NCBI RefSeq assembly: GCF_000760695.4
Contig: NZ_JHEG04000001.1
Span: 6,268,204-6,332,203, forward strand
DNA from: Tolypothrix bouteillei VB521301
GTDB lineage: Bacteria; Cyanobacteriota; Cyanobacteriia; Cyanobacteriales; Nostocaceae
Direction: 5' to 3'
Length of the DNA: 64,000 nucleotides
Below the pieces are notes generated by a model. The model was not told the DNA's origin. It made no database searches and saw only the letters and a list, made by a program, of their open reading frames with translations. Both the position numbers and the translations under genes were made by a program. Below, piece by piece: positions 17,944 through 28,605 of the stretch; within the stretch, counting starts at the first letter, position 1; each line of letters begins with the position of its first letter.

Positions 17944-18975
17944 GTGATGGAGATGACACTCACAACACTCAGGAAAAAACTCTCAACATCTCAAAACATG
18001 ACCCGATTTCTTCATGACCAATTTGCCAAAGATTATCTCGAAAAATTACTCCAATCCTATGGCGAACTACAAGTGCCAAGACGGGTCAGCGCAGAAGTCA
18101 GAGAAATCGATATTTTCTTTGCACCCACACCGACCACTACAGAACAGCGAGAAACTTTAGGATTGTTAGGTAGAATCGCCGCACTCCCTGCTATCTTAGA
18201 ACCATTTCGCAATGCCGCATCTGCCGAAGAAATTTGTGATTGTTTGCTCAAACTGTTACAAATTAAGGGAGAATTGCGGCGAGAAGCCAAGCGCAACAAC
18301 GTCTCTTTAGCAGACTCAGCTATTCCCAAACTTTGGATACTCACTCCCACAGCTTCACGTCAATTACTTTCAGGATTTGGAGCAACTAGAGCCGATGATT
18401 GGGTGAGTGGAGTGTACTTCATCGCTGATAGTTTCAGAACCGCAATTGTGGCGATTCATCAACTACCACTTACCCCAGAAACACTATGGTTGAGAATGTT
18501 GGGCAGAGGAAAAGTACAAAGCCGAGCCATTGATGAATTAGAAGCATTACCCGTCAGCCATCCGTTTCGTCAAGCCACGTTAGAATTGTTGTACACCCTC
18601 AGGCAAAATTTAGCAGCACAAACAATTTCAGAACCAGAAGATCGAGAGTTGATTATGAGATTAGCACCACTTTATCAGCAAGAGCGCGAACTTGCCAAAC
18701 TTGAAGGACGCCTTGAAGGACGACTTGAAGGAAAACTTGAAGGAAAACTTGAAGGACGCGTTGAAGGAAAACTTGAAGGACGACTTGAAGGACAAAGGCA
18801 AGTGGTAGAAAACTTGTTAAGAGTTCGTTTTGGTTCTGTTGATGCACAACTGTCAGCAATTATTGAAGCAATATTAGCTTTGCCACCAGAAGAATTTACG
18901 CCATTACTCGTGCAGTTATCGCGGCAAGATTTAATTGCTCGCTTTGGCAATAGTCAGCAATCGTCTGATAACTAA
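17944..18975 (+). CDS. Rpn family nuclease-like protein, copy 3
   Basis: Encodes the same 343 residues as copy 2 and appears identical at DNA level including its spacer, offset by exactly 1431 bp. Lack of even silent changes points to very recent amplification or gene conversion. Same start ambiguity and same internal ATG (18655). Confidence 0.85.
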   Translation: MMEMTLTTLRKKLSTSQNMTRFLHDQFAKDYLEKLLQSYGELQVPRRVSAEVREIDIFFAPTPTTTEQRETLGLLGRIAALPAILEPFRNAASAEEICDCLLKLLQIKGELRREAKRNNVSLADSAIPKLWILTPTASRQLLSGFGATRADDWVSGVYFIADSFRTAIVAIHQLPLTPETLWLRMLGRGKVQSRAIDELEALPVSHPFRQATLELLYTLRQNLAAQTISEPEDRELIMRLAPLYQQERELAKLEGRLEGRLEGKLEGKLEGRVEGKLEGRLEGQRQVVENLLRVRFGSVDAQLSAIIEAILALPPEEFTPLLVQLSRQDLIARFGNSQQSSDN

Positions 18976-19022
18976 CCACCATAAGAGCCATCAGTCATAC
19001 CGATCGCGTCGTTGTATTTACG

Positions 19023-19087
19023 ACCGGGTGCGAGTGGAAAGCGTGCGAGCTGTTCCACTCGATTTCTCTACATCCCCGGTTTTTTTT
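19023..19087 (+). terminator. Terminator-like hairpin, copy 3 spacer
   Basis: Identical to the hairpin at 17592-17656, with the competing GCTCGCACG segment at 19107-19115. Confidence 0.75.
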
Positions 19088-19374
19088 CTTAGCATGACAG
19101 TTGTGTGCTCGCACGGTCGGTATTACCTCAACTTTTCTAGCAACAGAGAATAAACAGATTGATGGATGAGAGATATATTTCATTCATAAATGCGAGATTT
19201 TTCTGCCATCTTAACTATTTAAAATTCTCATAATTTCTGAGAGAAATCATGTCTTCAAAACAAGATAGAATCTGACGAATCTCTTCCTACAGTGCTGAGA
19301 CAGTCGTTTCAATCTAGGGAAAAAAGCGGATTTCAAGCTGCTAGTCACACCCTCGAGTTACGAAGACAAACTCG

Positions 19375-20406
19375 GTGATGGAGATGACACTCACAACACT
19401 CAGGAAAAAACTCTCAACATCTCAAAACATGACCCGATTTCTTCATGACCAATTTGCCAAAGATTATCTCGAAAAATTACTCCAATCCTATGGCGAACTA
19501 CAAGTGCCAAGACGGGTCAGCGCAGAAGTCAGAGAAATCGATATTTTCTTTGCACCCACACCGACCACTACAGAACAGCGAGAAACTTTAGGATTGTTAG
19601 GTAGAATCGCCGCACTCCCTGCTATCTTAGAACCATTTCGCAATGCCGCATCTGCCGAAGAAATTTGTGATTGTTTGCTCAAACTGTTACAAATTAAGGG
19701 AGAATTGCGGCGAGAAGCCAAGCGCAACAACGTCTCTTTAGCAGACTCAGCTATTCCCAAACTTTGGATACTCACTCCCACAGCTTCACGTCAATTACTT
19801 TCAGGATTTGGAGCAACTAGAGCCGATGATTGGGTGAGTGGAGTGTACTTCATCGCTGATAGTTTCAGAACCGCAATTGTGGCGATTCATCAACTACCAC
19901 TTACCCCAGAAACACTATGGTTGAGAATGTTGGGCAGAGGAAAAGTACAAAGCCGAGCCATTGATGAATTAGAAGCATTACCCGTCAGCCATCCGTTTCG
20001 TCAAGCCACGTTAGAATTGTTGTACACCCTCAGGCAAAATTTAGCAGCACAAACAATTTCAGAACCAGAAGATCGAGAGTTGATTATGAGATTAGCACCA
20101 CTTTATCAGCAAGAGCGCGAACTTGCCAAACTTGAAGGACGCCTTGAAGGACGACTTGAAGGAAAACTTGAAGGAAAACTTGAAGGACGCGTTGAAGGAA
20201 AACTTGAAGGACGACTTGAAGGACAAAGGCAAGTGGTAGAAAACTTGTTAAGAGTTCGTTTTGGTTCTGTTGATGCACAACTGTCAGCAATTATTGAAGC
20301 AATATTAGCTTTGCCACCAGAAGAATTTACGCCATTACTCGTGCAGTTATCGCGGCAAGATTTAATTGCTCGCTTTGGCAATAGTCAGCAATCGTCTGAT
20401 AACTAA
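19375..20406 (+). CDS. Rpn family nuclease-like protein, copy 4
   Basis: Same 343-residue product as copies 2, 3, 5 and 6, exactly one period downstream. No difference from copy 3 was noticed by eye in gene or spacer. Internal ATG at 20086. Confidence 0.85.
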   Translation: MMEMTLTTLRKKLSTSQNMTRFLHDQFAKDYLEKLLQSYGELQVPRRVSAEVREIDIFFAPTPTTTEQRETLGLLGRIAALPAILEPFRNAASAEEICDCLLKLLQIKGELRREAKRNNVSLADSAIPKLWILTPTASRQLLSGFGATRADDWVSGVYFIADSFRTAIVAIHQLPLTPETLWLRMLGRGKVQSRAIDELEALPVSHPFRQATLELLYTLRQNLAAQTISEPEDRELIMRLAPLYQQERELAKLEGRLEGRLEGKLEGKLEGRVEGKLEGRLEGQRQVVENLLRVRFGSVDAQLSAIIEAILALPPEEFTPLLVQLSRQDLIARFGNSQQSSDN

Positions 20407-20453
20407 CCACCATAAGAGCCATCAGTCATACCGATCGCGTCGTTGTATTTACG

Positions 20454-20518
20454 ACCGGGTGCGAGTGGAAAGCGTGCGAGCTGTTCCACTCGATTTCTCT
20501 ACATCCCCGGTTTTTTTT
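20454..20518 (+). terminator. Terminator-like hairpin, copy 4 spacer
   Basis: Identical to the hairpin at 17592-17656. Confidence 0.75.
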
Positions 20519-20805
20519 CTTAGCATGACAGTTGTGTGCTCGCACGGTCGGTATTACCTCAACTTTTCTAGCAACAGAGAATAAACAGATTGATGGATGA
20601 GAGATATATTTCATTCATAAATGCGAGATTTTTCTGCCATCTTAACTATTTAAAATTCTCATAATTTCTGAGAGAAATCATGTCTTCAAAACAAGATAGA
20701 ATCTGACGAATCTCTTCCTACAGTGCTGAGACAGTCGTTTCAATCTAGGGAAAAAAGCGGATTTCAAGCTGCTAGTCACACCCTCGAGTTACGAAGACAA
20801 ACTCG

Positions 20806-21837
20806 GTGATGGAGATGACACTCACAACACTCAGGAAAAAACTCTCAACATCTCAAAACATGACCCGATTTCTTCATGACCAATTTGCCAAAGATTATCT
20901 CGAAAAATTACTCCAATCCTATGGCGAACTACAAGTGCCAAGACGGGTCAGCGCAGAAGTCAGAGAAATCGATATTTTCTTTGCACCCACACCGACCACT
21001 ACAGAACAGCGAGAAACTTTAGGATTGTTAGGTAGAATCGCCGCACTCCCTGCTATCTTAGAACCATTTCGCAATGCCGCATCTGCCGAAGAAATTTGTG
21101 ATTGTTTGCTCAAACTGTTACAAATTAAGGGAGAATTGCGGCGAGAAGCCAAGCGCAACAACGTCTCTTTAGCAGACTCAGCTATTCCCAAACTTTGGAT
21201 ACTCACTCCCACAGCTTCACGTCAATTACTTTCAGGATTTGGAGCAACTAGAGCCGATGATTGGGTGAGTGGAGTGTACTTCATCGCTGATAGTTTCAGA
21301 ACCGCAATTGTGGCGATTCATCAACTACCACTTACCCCAGAAACACTATGGTTGAGAATGTTGGGCAGAGGAAAAGTACAAAGCCGAGCCATTGATGAAT
21401 TAGAAGCATTACCCGTCAGCCATCCGTTTCGTCAAGCCACGTTAGAATTGTTGTACACCCTCAGGCAAAATTTAGCAGCACAAACAATTTCAGAACCAGA
21501 AGATCGAGAGTTGATTATGAGATTAGCACCACTTTATCAGCAAGAGCGCGAACTTGCCAAACTTGAAGGACGCCTTGAAGGACGACTTGAAGGAAAACTT
21601 GAAGGAAAACTTGAAGGACGCGTTGAAGGAAAACTTGAAGGACGACTTGAAGGACAAAGGCAAGTGGTAGAAAACTTGTTAAGAGTTCGTTTTGGTTCTG
21701 TTGATGCACAACTGTCAGCAATTATTGAAGCAATATTAGCTTTGCCACCAGAAGAATTTACGCCATTACTCGTGCAGTTATCGCGGCAAGATTTAATTGC
21801 TCGCTTTGGCAATAGTCAGCAATCGTCTGATAACTAA
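20806..21837 (+). CDS. Rpn family nuclease-like protein, copy 5
   Basis: Same 343-residue product as its neighbours, again on the 1431-bp period. Internal ATG at 21517. If all copies are expressed, gene dosage would be at least fivefold. Confidence 0.85.
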   Translation: MMEMTLTTLRKKLSTSQNMTRFLHDQFAKDYLEKLLQSYGELQVPRRVSAEVREIDIFFAPTPTTTEQRETLGLLGRIAALPAILEPFRNAASAEEICDCLLKLLQIKGELRREAKRNNVSLADSAIPKLWILTPTASRQLLSGFGATRADDWVSGVYFIADSFRTAIVAIHQLPLTPETLWLRMLGRGKVQSRAIDELEALPVSHPFRQATLELLYTLRQNLAAQTISEPEDRELIMRLAPLYQQERELAKLEGRLEGRLEGKLEGKLEGRVEGKLEGRLEGQRQVVENLLRVRFGSVDAQLSAIIEAILALPPEEFTPLLVQLSRQDLIARFGNSQQSSDN

Positions 21838-21884
21838 CCACCATAAGAGCCATCAGTCATACCGATCGCGTCGTTGTATTTACG

Positions 21885-21949
21885 ACCGGGTGCGAGTGGA
21901 AAGCGTGCGAGCTGTTCCACTCGATTTCTCTACATCCCCGGTTTTTTTT
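21885..21949 (+). terminator. Terminator-like hairpin, copy 5 spacer
   Basis: Identical to the hairpin at 17592-17656. Confidence 0.75.
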
Positions 21950-22236
21950 CTTAGCATGACAGTTGTGTGCTCGCACGGTCGGTATTACCTCAACTTTTCT
22001 AGCAACAGAGAATAAACAGATTGATGGATGAGAGATATATTTCATTCATAAATGCGAGATTTTTCTGCCATCTTAACTATTTAAAATTCTCATAATTTCT
22101 GAGAGAAATCATGTCTTCAAAACAAGATAGAATCTGACGAATCTCTTCCTACAGTGCTGAGACAGTCGTTTCAATCTAGGGAAAAAAGCGGATTTCAAGC
22201 TGCTAGTCACACCCTCGAGTTACGAAGACAAACTCG

Positions 22237-23268
22237 GTGATGGAGATGACACTCACAACACTCAGGAAAAAACTCTCAACATCTCAAAACATGACCCGAT
22301 TTCTTCATGACCAATTTGCCAAAGATTATCTCGAAAAATTACTCCAATCCTATGGCGAACTACAAGTGCCAAGACGGGTCAGCGCAGAAGTCAGAGAAAT
22401 CGATATTTTCTTTGCACCCACACCGACCACTACAGAACAGCGAGAAACTTTAGGATTGTTAGGTAGAATCGCCGCACTCCCTGCTATCTTAGAACCATTT
22501 CGCAATGCCGCATCTGCCGAAGAAATTTGTGATTGTTTGCTCAAACTGTTACAAATTAAGGGAGAATTGCGGCGAGAAGCCAAGCGCAACAACGTCTCTT
22601 TAGCAGACTCAGCTATTCCCAAACTTTGGATACTCACTCCCACAGCTTCACGTCAATTACTTTCAGGATTTGGAGCAACTAGAGCCGATGATTGGGTGAG
22701 TGGAGTGTACTTCATCGCTGATAGTTTCAGAACCGCAATTGTGGCGATTCATCAACTACCACTTACCCCAGAAACACTATGGTTGAGAATGTTGGGCAGA
22801 GGAAAAGTACAAAGCCGAGCCATTGATGAATTAGAAGCATTACCCGTCAGCCATCCGTTTCGTCAAGCCACGTTAGAATTGTTGTACACCCTCAGGCAAA
22901 ATTTAGCAGCACAAACAATTTCAGAACCAGAAGATCGAGAGTTGATTATGAGATTAGCACCACTTTATCAGCAAGAGCGCGAACTTGCCAAACTTGAAGG
23001 ACGCCTTGAAGGACGACTTGAAGGAAAACTTGAAGGAAAACTTGAAGGACGCGTTGAAGGAAAACTTGAAGGACGACTTGAAGGACAAAGGCAAGTGGTA
23101 GAAAACTTGTTAAGAGTTCGTTTTGGTTCTGTTGATGCACAACTGTCAGCAATTATTGAAGCAATATTAGCTTTGCCACCAGAAGAATTTACGCCATTAC
23201 TCGTGCAGTTATCGCGGCAAGATTTAATTGCTCGCTTTGGCAATAGTCAGCAATCGTCTGATAACTAA
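22237..23268 (+). CDS. Rpn family nuclease-like protein, copy 6
   Basis: Last of the five copies with identical 343-residue product. The identity continues through the following spacer and about 100 bases into copy 7 before sequence diverges, which marks the right end of the recently homogenised tract. Internal ATG at 22948. Confidence 0.85.
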   Translation: MMEMTLTTLRKKLSTSQNMTRFLHDQFAKDYLEKLLQSYGELQVPRRVSAEVREIDIFFAPTPTTTEQRETLGLLGRIAALPAILEPFRNAASAEEICDCLLKLLQIKGELRREAKRNNVSLADSAIPKLWILTPTASRQLLSGFGATRADDWVSGVYFIADSFRTAIVAIHQLPLTPETLWLRMLGRGKVQSRAIDELEALPVSHPFRQATLELLYTLRQNLAAQTISEPEDRELIMRLAPLYQQERELAKLEGRLEGRLEGKLEGKLEGRVEGKLEGRLEGQRQVVENLLRVRFGSVDAQLSAIIEAILALPPEEFTPLLVQLSRQDLIARFGNSQQSSDN

Positions 23269-23315
23269 CCACCATAAGAGCCATCAGTCATACCGATCGC
23301 GTCGTTGTATTTACG

Positions 23316-23380
23316 ACCGGGTGCGAGTGGAAAGCGTGCGAGCTGTTCCACTCGATTTCTCTACATCCCCGGTTTTTTTT
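23316..23380 (+). terminator. Terminator-like hairpin, copy 6 spacer
   Basis: Identical to the hairpin at 17592-17656. Confidence 0.75.
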
Positions 23381-23667
23381 CTTAGCATGACAGTTGTGTG
23401 CTCGCACGGTCGGTATTACCTCAACTTTTCTAGCAACAGAGAATAAACAGATTGATGGATGAGAGATATATTTCATTCATAAATGCGAGATTTTTCTGCC
23501 ATCTTAACTATTTAAAATTCTCATAATTTCTGAGAGAAATCATGTCTTCAAAACAAGATAGAATCTGACGAATCTCTTCCTACAGTGCTGAGACAGTCGT
23601 TTCAATCTAGGGAAAAAAGCGGATTTCAAGCTGCTAGTCACACCCTCGAGTTACGAAGACAAACTCG

Positions 23668-24597
23668 GTGATGGAGATGACACTCACAACACTCAGGAAA
23701 AAACTCTCAACATCTCAAAACATGACCCGATTTCTTCATGACCAATTTGCCAAAGATTATCTCGAAAAATTACTCCAACCCTATGGCGAACTACAAGTTC
23801 CCAGACGGGTCAGCGCAGAGGTCAGAGAAATCGATATTTTCTTTGCTCCCACACCAACGACTACAGAACAATTGGAAACTTTAGGATTGTTAGGTAGAAT
23901 CGCTGCTACACCAGCTATCCTAGAACCATTTCGCAATGCCGCATCCGCCGAAGAAATTTGTGATTGTTTGCTCAAACTGTTATAAATTAAGGGCGAATTG
24001 CGGCGAGAAGCCAAGCGCAACAACGTCTCTTTAGCAGACTCAGCTATTCCCAAACTTTGGATACTCACACCGACCGCTTCACGTCAATTACTTTCAGGAT
24101 TTGGAGCAACTAGAGCCGATGATTGGGTGAGTGGAGTGTACTTCATCGCTGATAGTTTCAGAACCGCGATCGTGGCGATTCATCAACTACCACTTACCCC
24201 AGAAACACTATGGTTGAGAATGTTGGGCAGAGGAAAAGTACAAAGCCAAGCCATTGATGAATTAGAAGCATTACCCGTCAGCCATCCGTTTCGTCAAGCC
24301 ACGTTAGAATTGTTGTACACACTCAGGCAAAATTTAGCAGCACAAACAATTTCAGAACCAGAAGATCGGGAGTTGATTATGAGATTAGCACCACTTTATC
24401 AGCAAGAGCGCGAACTTGCCAAACTTGAAGGACAAAGGCAAGTTGTAGAAAACTTGTTAAGAGTTCGTTTTGGTTCTGTTGATGCAGAACTGTTGGCAAT
24501 TATTGAAGCAATATTGGCTTTGCCACCAGAAGAGTTTACGCCATTACTCGTGCAGTTATCGCGGCAAGATTTAATTGCTCGCTTTGGCAATAATTAG
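23668..24597 (+). pseudogene. Rpn family gene, copy 7, with nonsense codon
   Basis: Codon 106 is TAA at 23983-23985 where intact copies have CAA, a single transition. The frame after it stays open to the normal end, so this is a point-mutated copy, not a decayed one. Its 5' start is identical to copies 2-6, while the part after about 23776 shares variants with copy 1 (CACCGACCGCTTCACG, AGCCAAGCC), so it is a mosaic. The tetrapeptide array is reduced to one KLEG. The internal GGGAG-ATG at 24379 is intact, so a C-terminal product could still be made. Confidence 0.8.
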
Positions 24598-24653
24598 CGC
24601 TCGCCTGATAACTGACCACCACAAGTTCAGAACTAGAAGATCGGGAGTTGATT

Positions 24654-24908
24654 ATGAGATTAGCACCACTTTATCAGCAAGAGCGCGAACTTGCCAAACT
24701 CGAAGGAAAACTTGAAGGAAAACTTGAAGGACGACTTGAAGGACAAAGGCAAGTTGTAGAAAACTTGTTAAGAGTTCGTTTTGGTTCTGTTGATGCACAA
24801 TTGTCGGTAATTATTGAATCAATATTGGCTTTGCCACCAGAAGAGTTTACACCATTACTCGTGCAGTTATCGCGGCAAGACTTAATTGCTCGCTTTAGCA
24901 ATAATTAG
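24654..24908 (+). CDS. Free-standing Rpn C-terminal domain (DUF4351-like)
   Basis: An 84-residue open frame beginning MRLAPLYQQERELAKLEG and ending QDLIARFSNN. It corresponds to the last quarter of the full-length genes, with four LEG tetrapeptides. Homology to the full gene begins only about 30 bases before the ATG, so it keeps exactly the ribosome-binding site GGGAG (spacing 6) and nothing of the nuclease domain. A TTG two codons upstream is an alternative start. E. coli rpn genes encode internal small C-terminal proteins that inhibit the full-length toxin; by analogy this could be a dedicated inhibitor. It could also be merely a truncated relic. Confidence 0.6.
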   Translation: MRLAPLYQQERELAKLEGKLEGKLEGRLEGQRQVVENLLRVRFGSVDAQLSVIIESILALPPEEFTPLLVQLSRQDLIARFSNN

Positions 24909-24973
24909 CACTCGGGCGATCGCTAACCACCACAAGAGCCATCAGTCATACCGATTGTGTCGTTGTATTCACA

Positions 24974-25036
24974 ACCGGGTGCGAGTAGAAAGTGTCCAAC
25001 CTGTTCCACTCCATGTCTCTACATACCCGGTTTTTT
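24974..25036 (+). terminator. Terminator-like hairpin after the last array unit
   Basis: ACCGGG pairs with CCCGGT followed by a T-run; the inner stem is degenerate (GAGTAGAA versus GTTCCACTC). The downstream competing segment seen in other units is absent because the array ends here. Confidence 0.65.
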
Positions 25037-25137
25037 GAGCACTGTTTGAGCAGCAACTAAACTGTTAGCCGCTCTGCCAATATTTTGTTCTTTCTCTTCA
25101 TGCTAGTGAGTCCAGCGCTACAGGCGGTGAGACCAGT

Positions 25138-25330
25138 GCTGATAGCGCAGCGTGGCACTTTCGTGCCATAGGCGGGAAAACCGCCTATGGCAACTGGCGT
25201 ATAGCCCTGTGGGCATAGCTTCGCATCACGTAGTGTCTCCGCTCCTGAGATACAAGGGAGGGACGAGCGTTTGTGTAGCCGAGGCAGCGCGTTGCGGGGG
25301 TTCCCCCCGTTGAAGCGCCTGCCGTCCAGA
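25138..25330. repeat. Composite dispersed repeat at the right edge of the array
   Basis: Contains a perfect 12-bp inverted repeat, TGCCATAGGCGG and CCGCCTATGGCA (25164-25192), then GC-rich segments such as GGGCATAGCTTCGCATCACG and GTTGCGGGGGTTCCCCCCG. The composition is unlike its neighbours and typical of cyanobacterial interspersed repeats. Open frames across it are not credible genes. Confidence 0.6.
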
Positions 25331-25406
25331 ATTCTATTCTTAGGGGAATTTTCAAAAACAGGATGCACCCTCTCCTAGTAGGAGAGAGGCGAGTTGGGGG
25401 TGAAAT

Positions 25407-28076
25407 TTAAGCTTCGCGTGACGCTTCAATCAACAAGGTCTTCCCCTGTGTCGTCGGTACCTTCACCGCCATTTTCTTACTAAACACCAGTTCGTTATCC
25501 CCAGCATCAATCACTACCGTATCACCGGGAACAAACGTATTCTCCAACAGCTTAGTTGCTAATGGGTTTTCCACTTCCCGTTGAATTGCCCGTTTGATCG
25601 GTCTTGCTCCGTAAGTGGGATCGTATCCTACTTCCACCAAGCGATCGCAAGCTGCAGCAGATATTTCCAAGGAAATTTTCTGTTCGTTGAGGAGGCTTTC
25701 CACCCGTTTGAGTTGAATGCGTACAATTTGTCGCATTTCACTGCGGTTGAGTGTGTGGAACAAAATAGTTTCATCAACTCGGTTGAGAAACTCGGGACGG
25801 AAGTGAGAACGCAAAGCATCCATTACCCGATTCTGCATTCTTTCATAATTGGCGTCATCCCCAGATATATCCAGTATGTGTTCGCTACCGATATTACTGG
25901 TCATCACAATCACAGCATTGCGAAAATCAACTGTTCGTCCCTGAGAATCAGTAATTCTACCGTCTTCAAGCACTTGCAACAAAATATTAAACACATCGGG
26001 GTGAGCTTTTTCCACCTCATCCAGTAACACCACTGAGTAAGGACGGCGGCGAACTGCTTCGGAAAGCTGACCTCCTTCCTCATAACCCACATACCCTGGA
26101 GGCGCACCTACCAAACGAGACACGGAGTGTTTCTCCATATACTCTGACATATCCAAACGCACCATAGAGTCAGCCGAATCAAAGAGAAACTGTGCCAAAG
26201 CACGAGCCAATTCTGTTTTCCCCACACCCGTCGGTCCCATAAACAAAAACGAACCAATAGGACGACCGGGGTCTTTCATCCCCGCACGGGCGCGACGAAT
26301 TGCTGCAGCAACAGCCGATACAGCTTTTTGTTGACCAACCACTCGTTCGTGCAGGTGATTTTCTAATTGCAACAACTTTTGCCGTTCCGATGCCAACAGG
26401 CGATTTACAGGAATACCCGTCCATTTAGCGACTATTTCGGCAATATCAGCTTCGGTAACCTGTTCTCGCAGTAATGTCGCTCCCGTACTTTGAATTTCTA
26501 GCAGTTGGGTTTCTTTAGCTTCGCGATCGCGCTGCACTCCTTCCAACTTCCCGTACTTCAACTGAGCGGCTTTATTCAAATCATACGCTCGTTCTGCTTG
26601 TTCAATTTGCACCCGCAGCTTTTCTTCTTCCTGCTTCAGGGCGCTAATTGCTTCCAGCAGTTGCTTTTCACCCTGCCATTGATTGTTTAAATTCTGCTGT
26701 TTCTCCGTTAAACTAGTAATTTCTTGCTCAATTCTTTCAAAACGCTCTTTGGTTTGAACCGTTGCTTTTTCTTCCCCAGCCAGAGATAACTTTTCCATTT
26801 CCAACTGCATCAACCGTCGGTCAATGATTTCTAATTCTGTTGGCTTAGAAGTAATCTCCATTTTTAACTGTGCTGCTGCTTCATCCACCAAGTCAATTGC
26901 TTTATCGGGTAAGAAGCGGTCGGAAATATATCTAGCTGACAGTGTTGCTGCAGCGACCAATGCTGAGTCAGAGATTTTTACGTTGTGATGAACTTCATAA
27001 CGCTCTTTCAATCCCCGCAGAATGGAAATAGTATCCTCCACACTCGGTTGATCTACAAAAACTTGTTGAAAACGCCGTTCTAAAGCAGCATCTTTTTCAA
27101 TAAATTTACGGTACTCATCCAAAGTTGTTGCTCCAATACAGCGCAGTTCACCCCGTGCGAGCATTGGTTTGAGCAAATTCCCTGCATCCATCGAGCCCTG
27201 TTGGTTGGAACCCGTACCGACAACCGTATGCAATTCGTCAATAAACAGAACAATTTGCCCGTTGGATTCTGTCACCTCTCGCAGCACCGATTTCAAACGG
27301 TCTTCAAATTCACCTCGATATTTTGCTCCAGCAATCAAACTGCCAATATCCAGAGCAATCAACTGACGGTTTTTCAAAGATTCAGGAACATCACCATTGA
27401 CAATACGCAGCGCTAACGCTTCTGCGATCGCGGTCTTACCTACCCCAGGTTCACCAATCAATACTGGATTATTTTTGCTACGGCGAGACAATACCTGTAT
27501 GACACGACGAATTTCGTCATCTCGTCCAATAACCGGGTCTAGCTTACCAGCTTTTGCCTGTTCGGTTAAGTCCCTACCAAACTTTTGTAAAGCTTCATAA
27601 CGAGACTCCGGATTTTGGTCGGTCACCTTCTGACTACCACGCACGGATTTAATAGTCGCCTCTAGCTTAGCCGCATCTACATTAAAACTTTTTAGAACCC
27701 GCCGTCCAATGCGATCGTCCTCAGTAAAAGCCAACAGTAAGTGCTCAACCGAGATAAAACCATCCTTCATTTTTGTTCTAGCTTCCTCAGCCTTATCCAG
27801 CATATGGTCTAAGCTCCGACCCAGGTAAAGTTGGTCATTTTTCCCCACTTTTGCCTGACGCTGAGTAAAAGATTCAAGTTGTTGTTGCAAGCGCAAAGGG
27901 TCAATTTCACACCGACTAAAAATACGTGTTGCGAGTCCCGTCGGTTCTTCCAATAGAGCAAGCACTAGGTGTTCGACATCAAGCTGTTGTTGTTGATAGG
28001 CGCGGACAATATCTTGCGATTTGACAATTGCTTCCCAAGCTTTATCAGTAAATTTATTCGGATCTGTAGGCTGCAT
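25407..28076 (-). CDS. clpB: ATP-dependent disaggregase ClpB
   Basis: An 889-residue Hsp100 chaperone that dissolves protein aggregates with DnaK. It has an N-terminal Clp_N repeat domain (1-145), first AAA+ domain with Walker A GEPGVGKT at 208-215, a coiled-coil middle domain rich in Glu, Lys and Gln (about 410-540) and a second AAA+ domain with GPTGVGKT at 614-621. Length is normal. Cyanobacteria usually carry a heat-inducible ClpB1 and an essential ClpB2; which this is cannot be decided here. The upstream gap holds AT-rich DNA and a small hairpin but no recognisable CIRCE element. Confidence 0.96.
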   Translation of the reverse strand: MQPTDPNKFTDKAWEAIVKSQDIVRAYQQQQLDVEHLVLALLEEPTGLATRIFSRCEIDPLRLQQQLESFTQRQAKVGKNDQLYLGRSLDHMLDKAEEARTKMKDGFISVEHLLLAFTEDDRIGRRVLKSFNVDAAKLEATIKSVRGSQKVTDQNPESRYEALQKFGRDLTEQAKAGKLDPVIGRDDEIRRVIQVLSRRSKNNPVLIGEPGVGKTAIAEALALRIVNGDVPESLKNRQLIALDIGSLIAGAKYRGEFEDRLKSVLREVTESNGQIVLFIDELHTVVGTGSNQQGSMDAGNLLKPMLARGELRCIGATTLDEYRKFIEKDAALERRFQQVFVDQPSVEDTISILRGLKERYEVHHNVKISDSALVAAATLSARYISDRFLPDKAIDLVDEAAAQLKMEITSKPTELEIIDRRLMQLEMEKLSLAGEEKATVQTKERFERIEQEITSLTEKQQNLNNQWQGEKQLLEAISALKQEEEKLRVQIEQAERAYDLNKAAQLKYGKLEGVQRDREAKETQLLEIQSTGATLLREQVTEADIAEIVAKWTGIPVNRLLASERQKLLQLENHLHERVVGQQKAVSAVAAAIRRARAGMKDPGRPIGSFLFMGPTGVGKTELARALAQFLFDSADSMVRLDMSEYMEKHSVSRLVGAPPGYVGYEEGGQLSEAVRRRPYSVVLLDEVEKAHPDVFNILLQVLEDGRITDSQGRTVDFRNAVIVMTSNIGSEHILDISGDDANYERMQNRVMDALRSHFRPEFLNRVDETILFHTLNRSEMRQIVRIQLKRVESLLNEQKISLEISAAACDRLVEVGYDPTYGARPIKRAIQREVENPLATKLLENTFVPGDTVVIDAGDNELVFSKKMAVKVPTTQGKTLLIEASREA

Positions 28077-28605
28077 CTTTACGATTTTGGATTTTATATT
28101 TTATATTTTAGATTTTGGTTTTTAAACTAAGTATAGAGGCTAGGGGCTAGAGAATAGGGATTTTTCCCTATCCATCCGGTAACCGCTAAATTGAAAAAGG
28201 CAACTATGCTGAGGGCAGAAGAAAAAATACTGTTGTCATGCTTTGCAGTGAACTTTTTTCCTTGGAGATGCCTCAGTACTTTCTACTTTACTACTTGAAG
28301 TTGAGCCTCGCGCAGGTATTCTCAAGCTCTGCCTGGAAACGAGATTGGGTCGTGGGCATACAAGATATAAATTTTTGTGCTAACTCTAAACTAATATACA
28401 AGCACGAGGGGCATATTTTTGCTTATACCTATTGGTTAGTTAATGGTTAGTCGTTAGTAGTTAGTTGGGTAGGTAATGCCCAGAGTCCGAGGTTAGTGGC
28501 TACGTGTAATCCTCAGTGATAACTGTTGGATCTTGGGGAGCAATCTTCGCCCCTACAGTGTAAGGCACAAAACCTTGCGCCCCTGTCAACAATCAACCAC
28601 TCACC
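28077..28605. other. Non-coding gap between porin and clpB genes
   Basis: Holds low-complexity TTTATATTTTATATTTTAG just upstream of clpB and a hairpin AATAGGGA-TTTT-TCCCTAT near 28153-28171. A relic of the GTTCCCAGGC-type repeat (GCCTGGAAACGAG) lies near 28330, and short TTAGTAGTTAG repeats near 28450. No gene was supported. Confidence 0.5.

Noticed and set aside
25057..25368. 103-codon minus-strand frame
   Set aside because: It lies entirely in interspersed repeat DNA with palindromes and has no protein-like pattern.
25581..26027. 148-codon plus-strand frame opposite clpB
   Set aside because: Shadow of a highly conserved coding region; no ribosome site or known domain.
28238..28450. 70-codon frame in the gap upstream of clpB
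   Set aside because: Covers a dispersed repeat and has no recognisable features.
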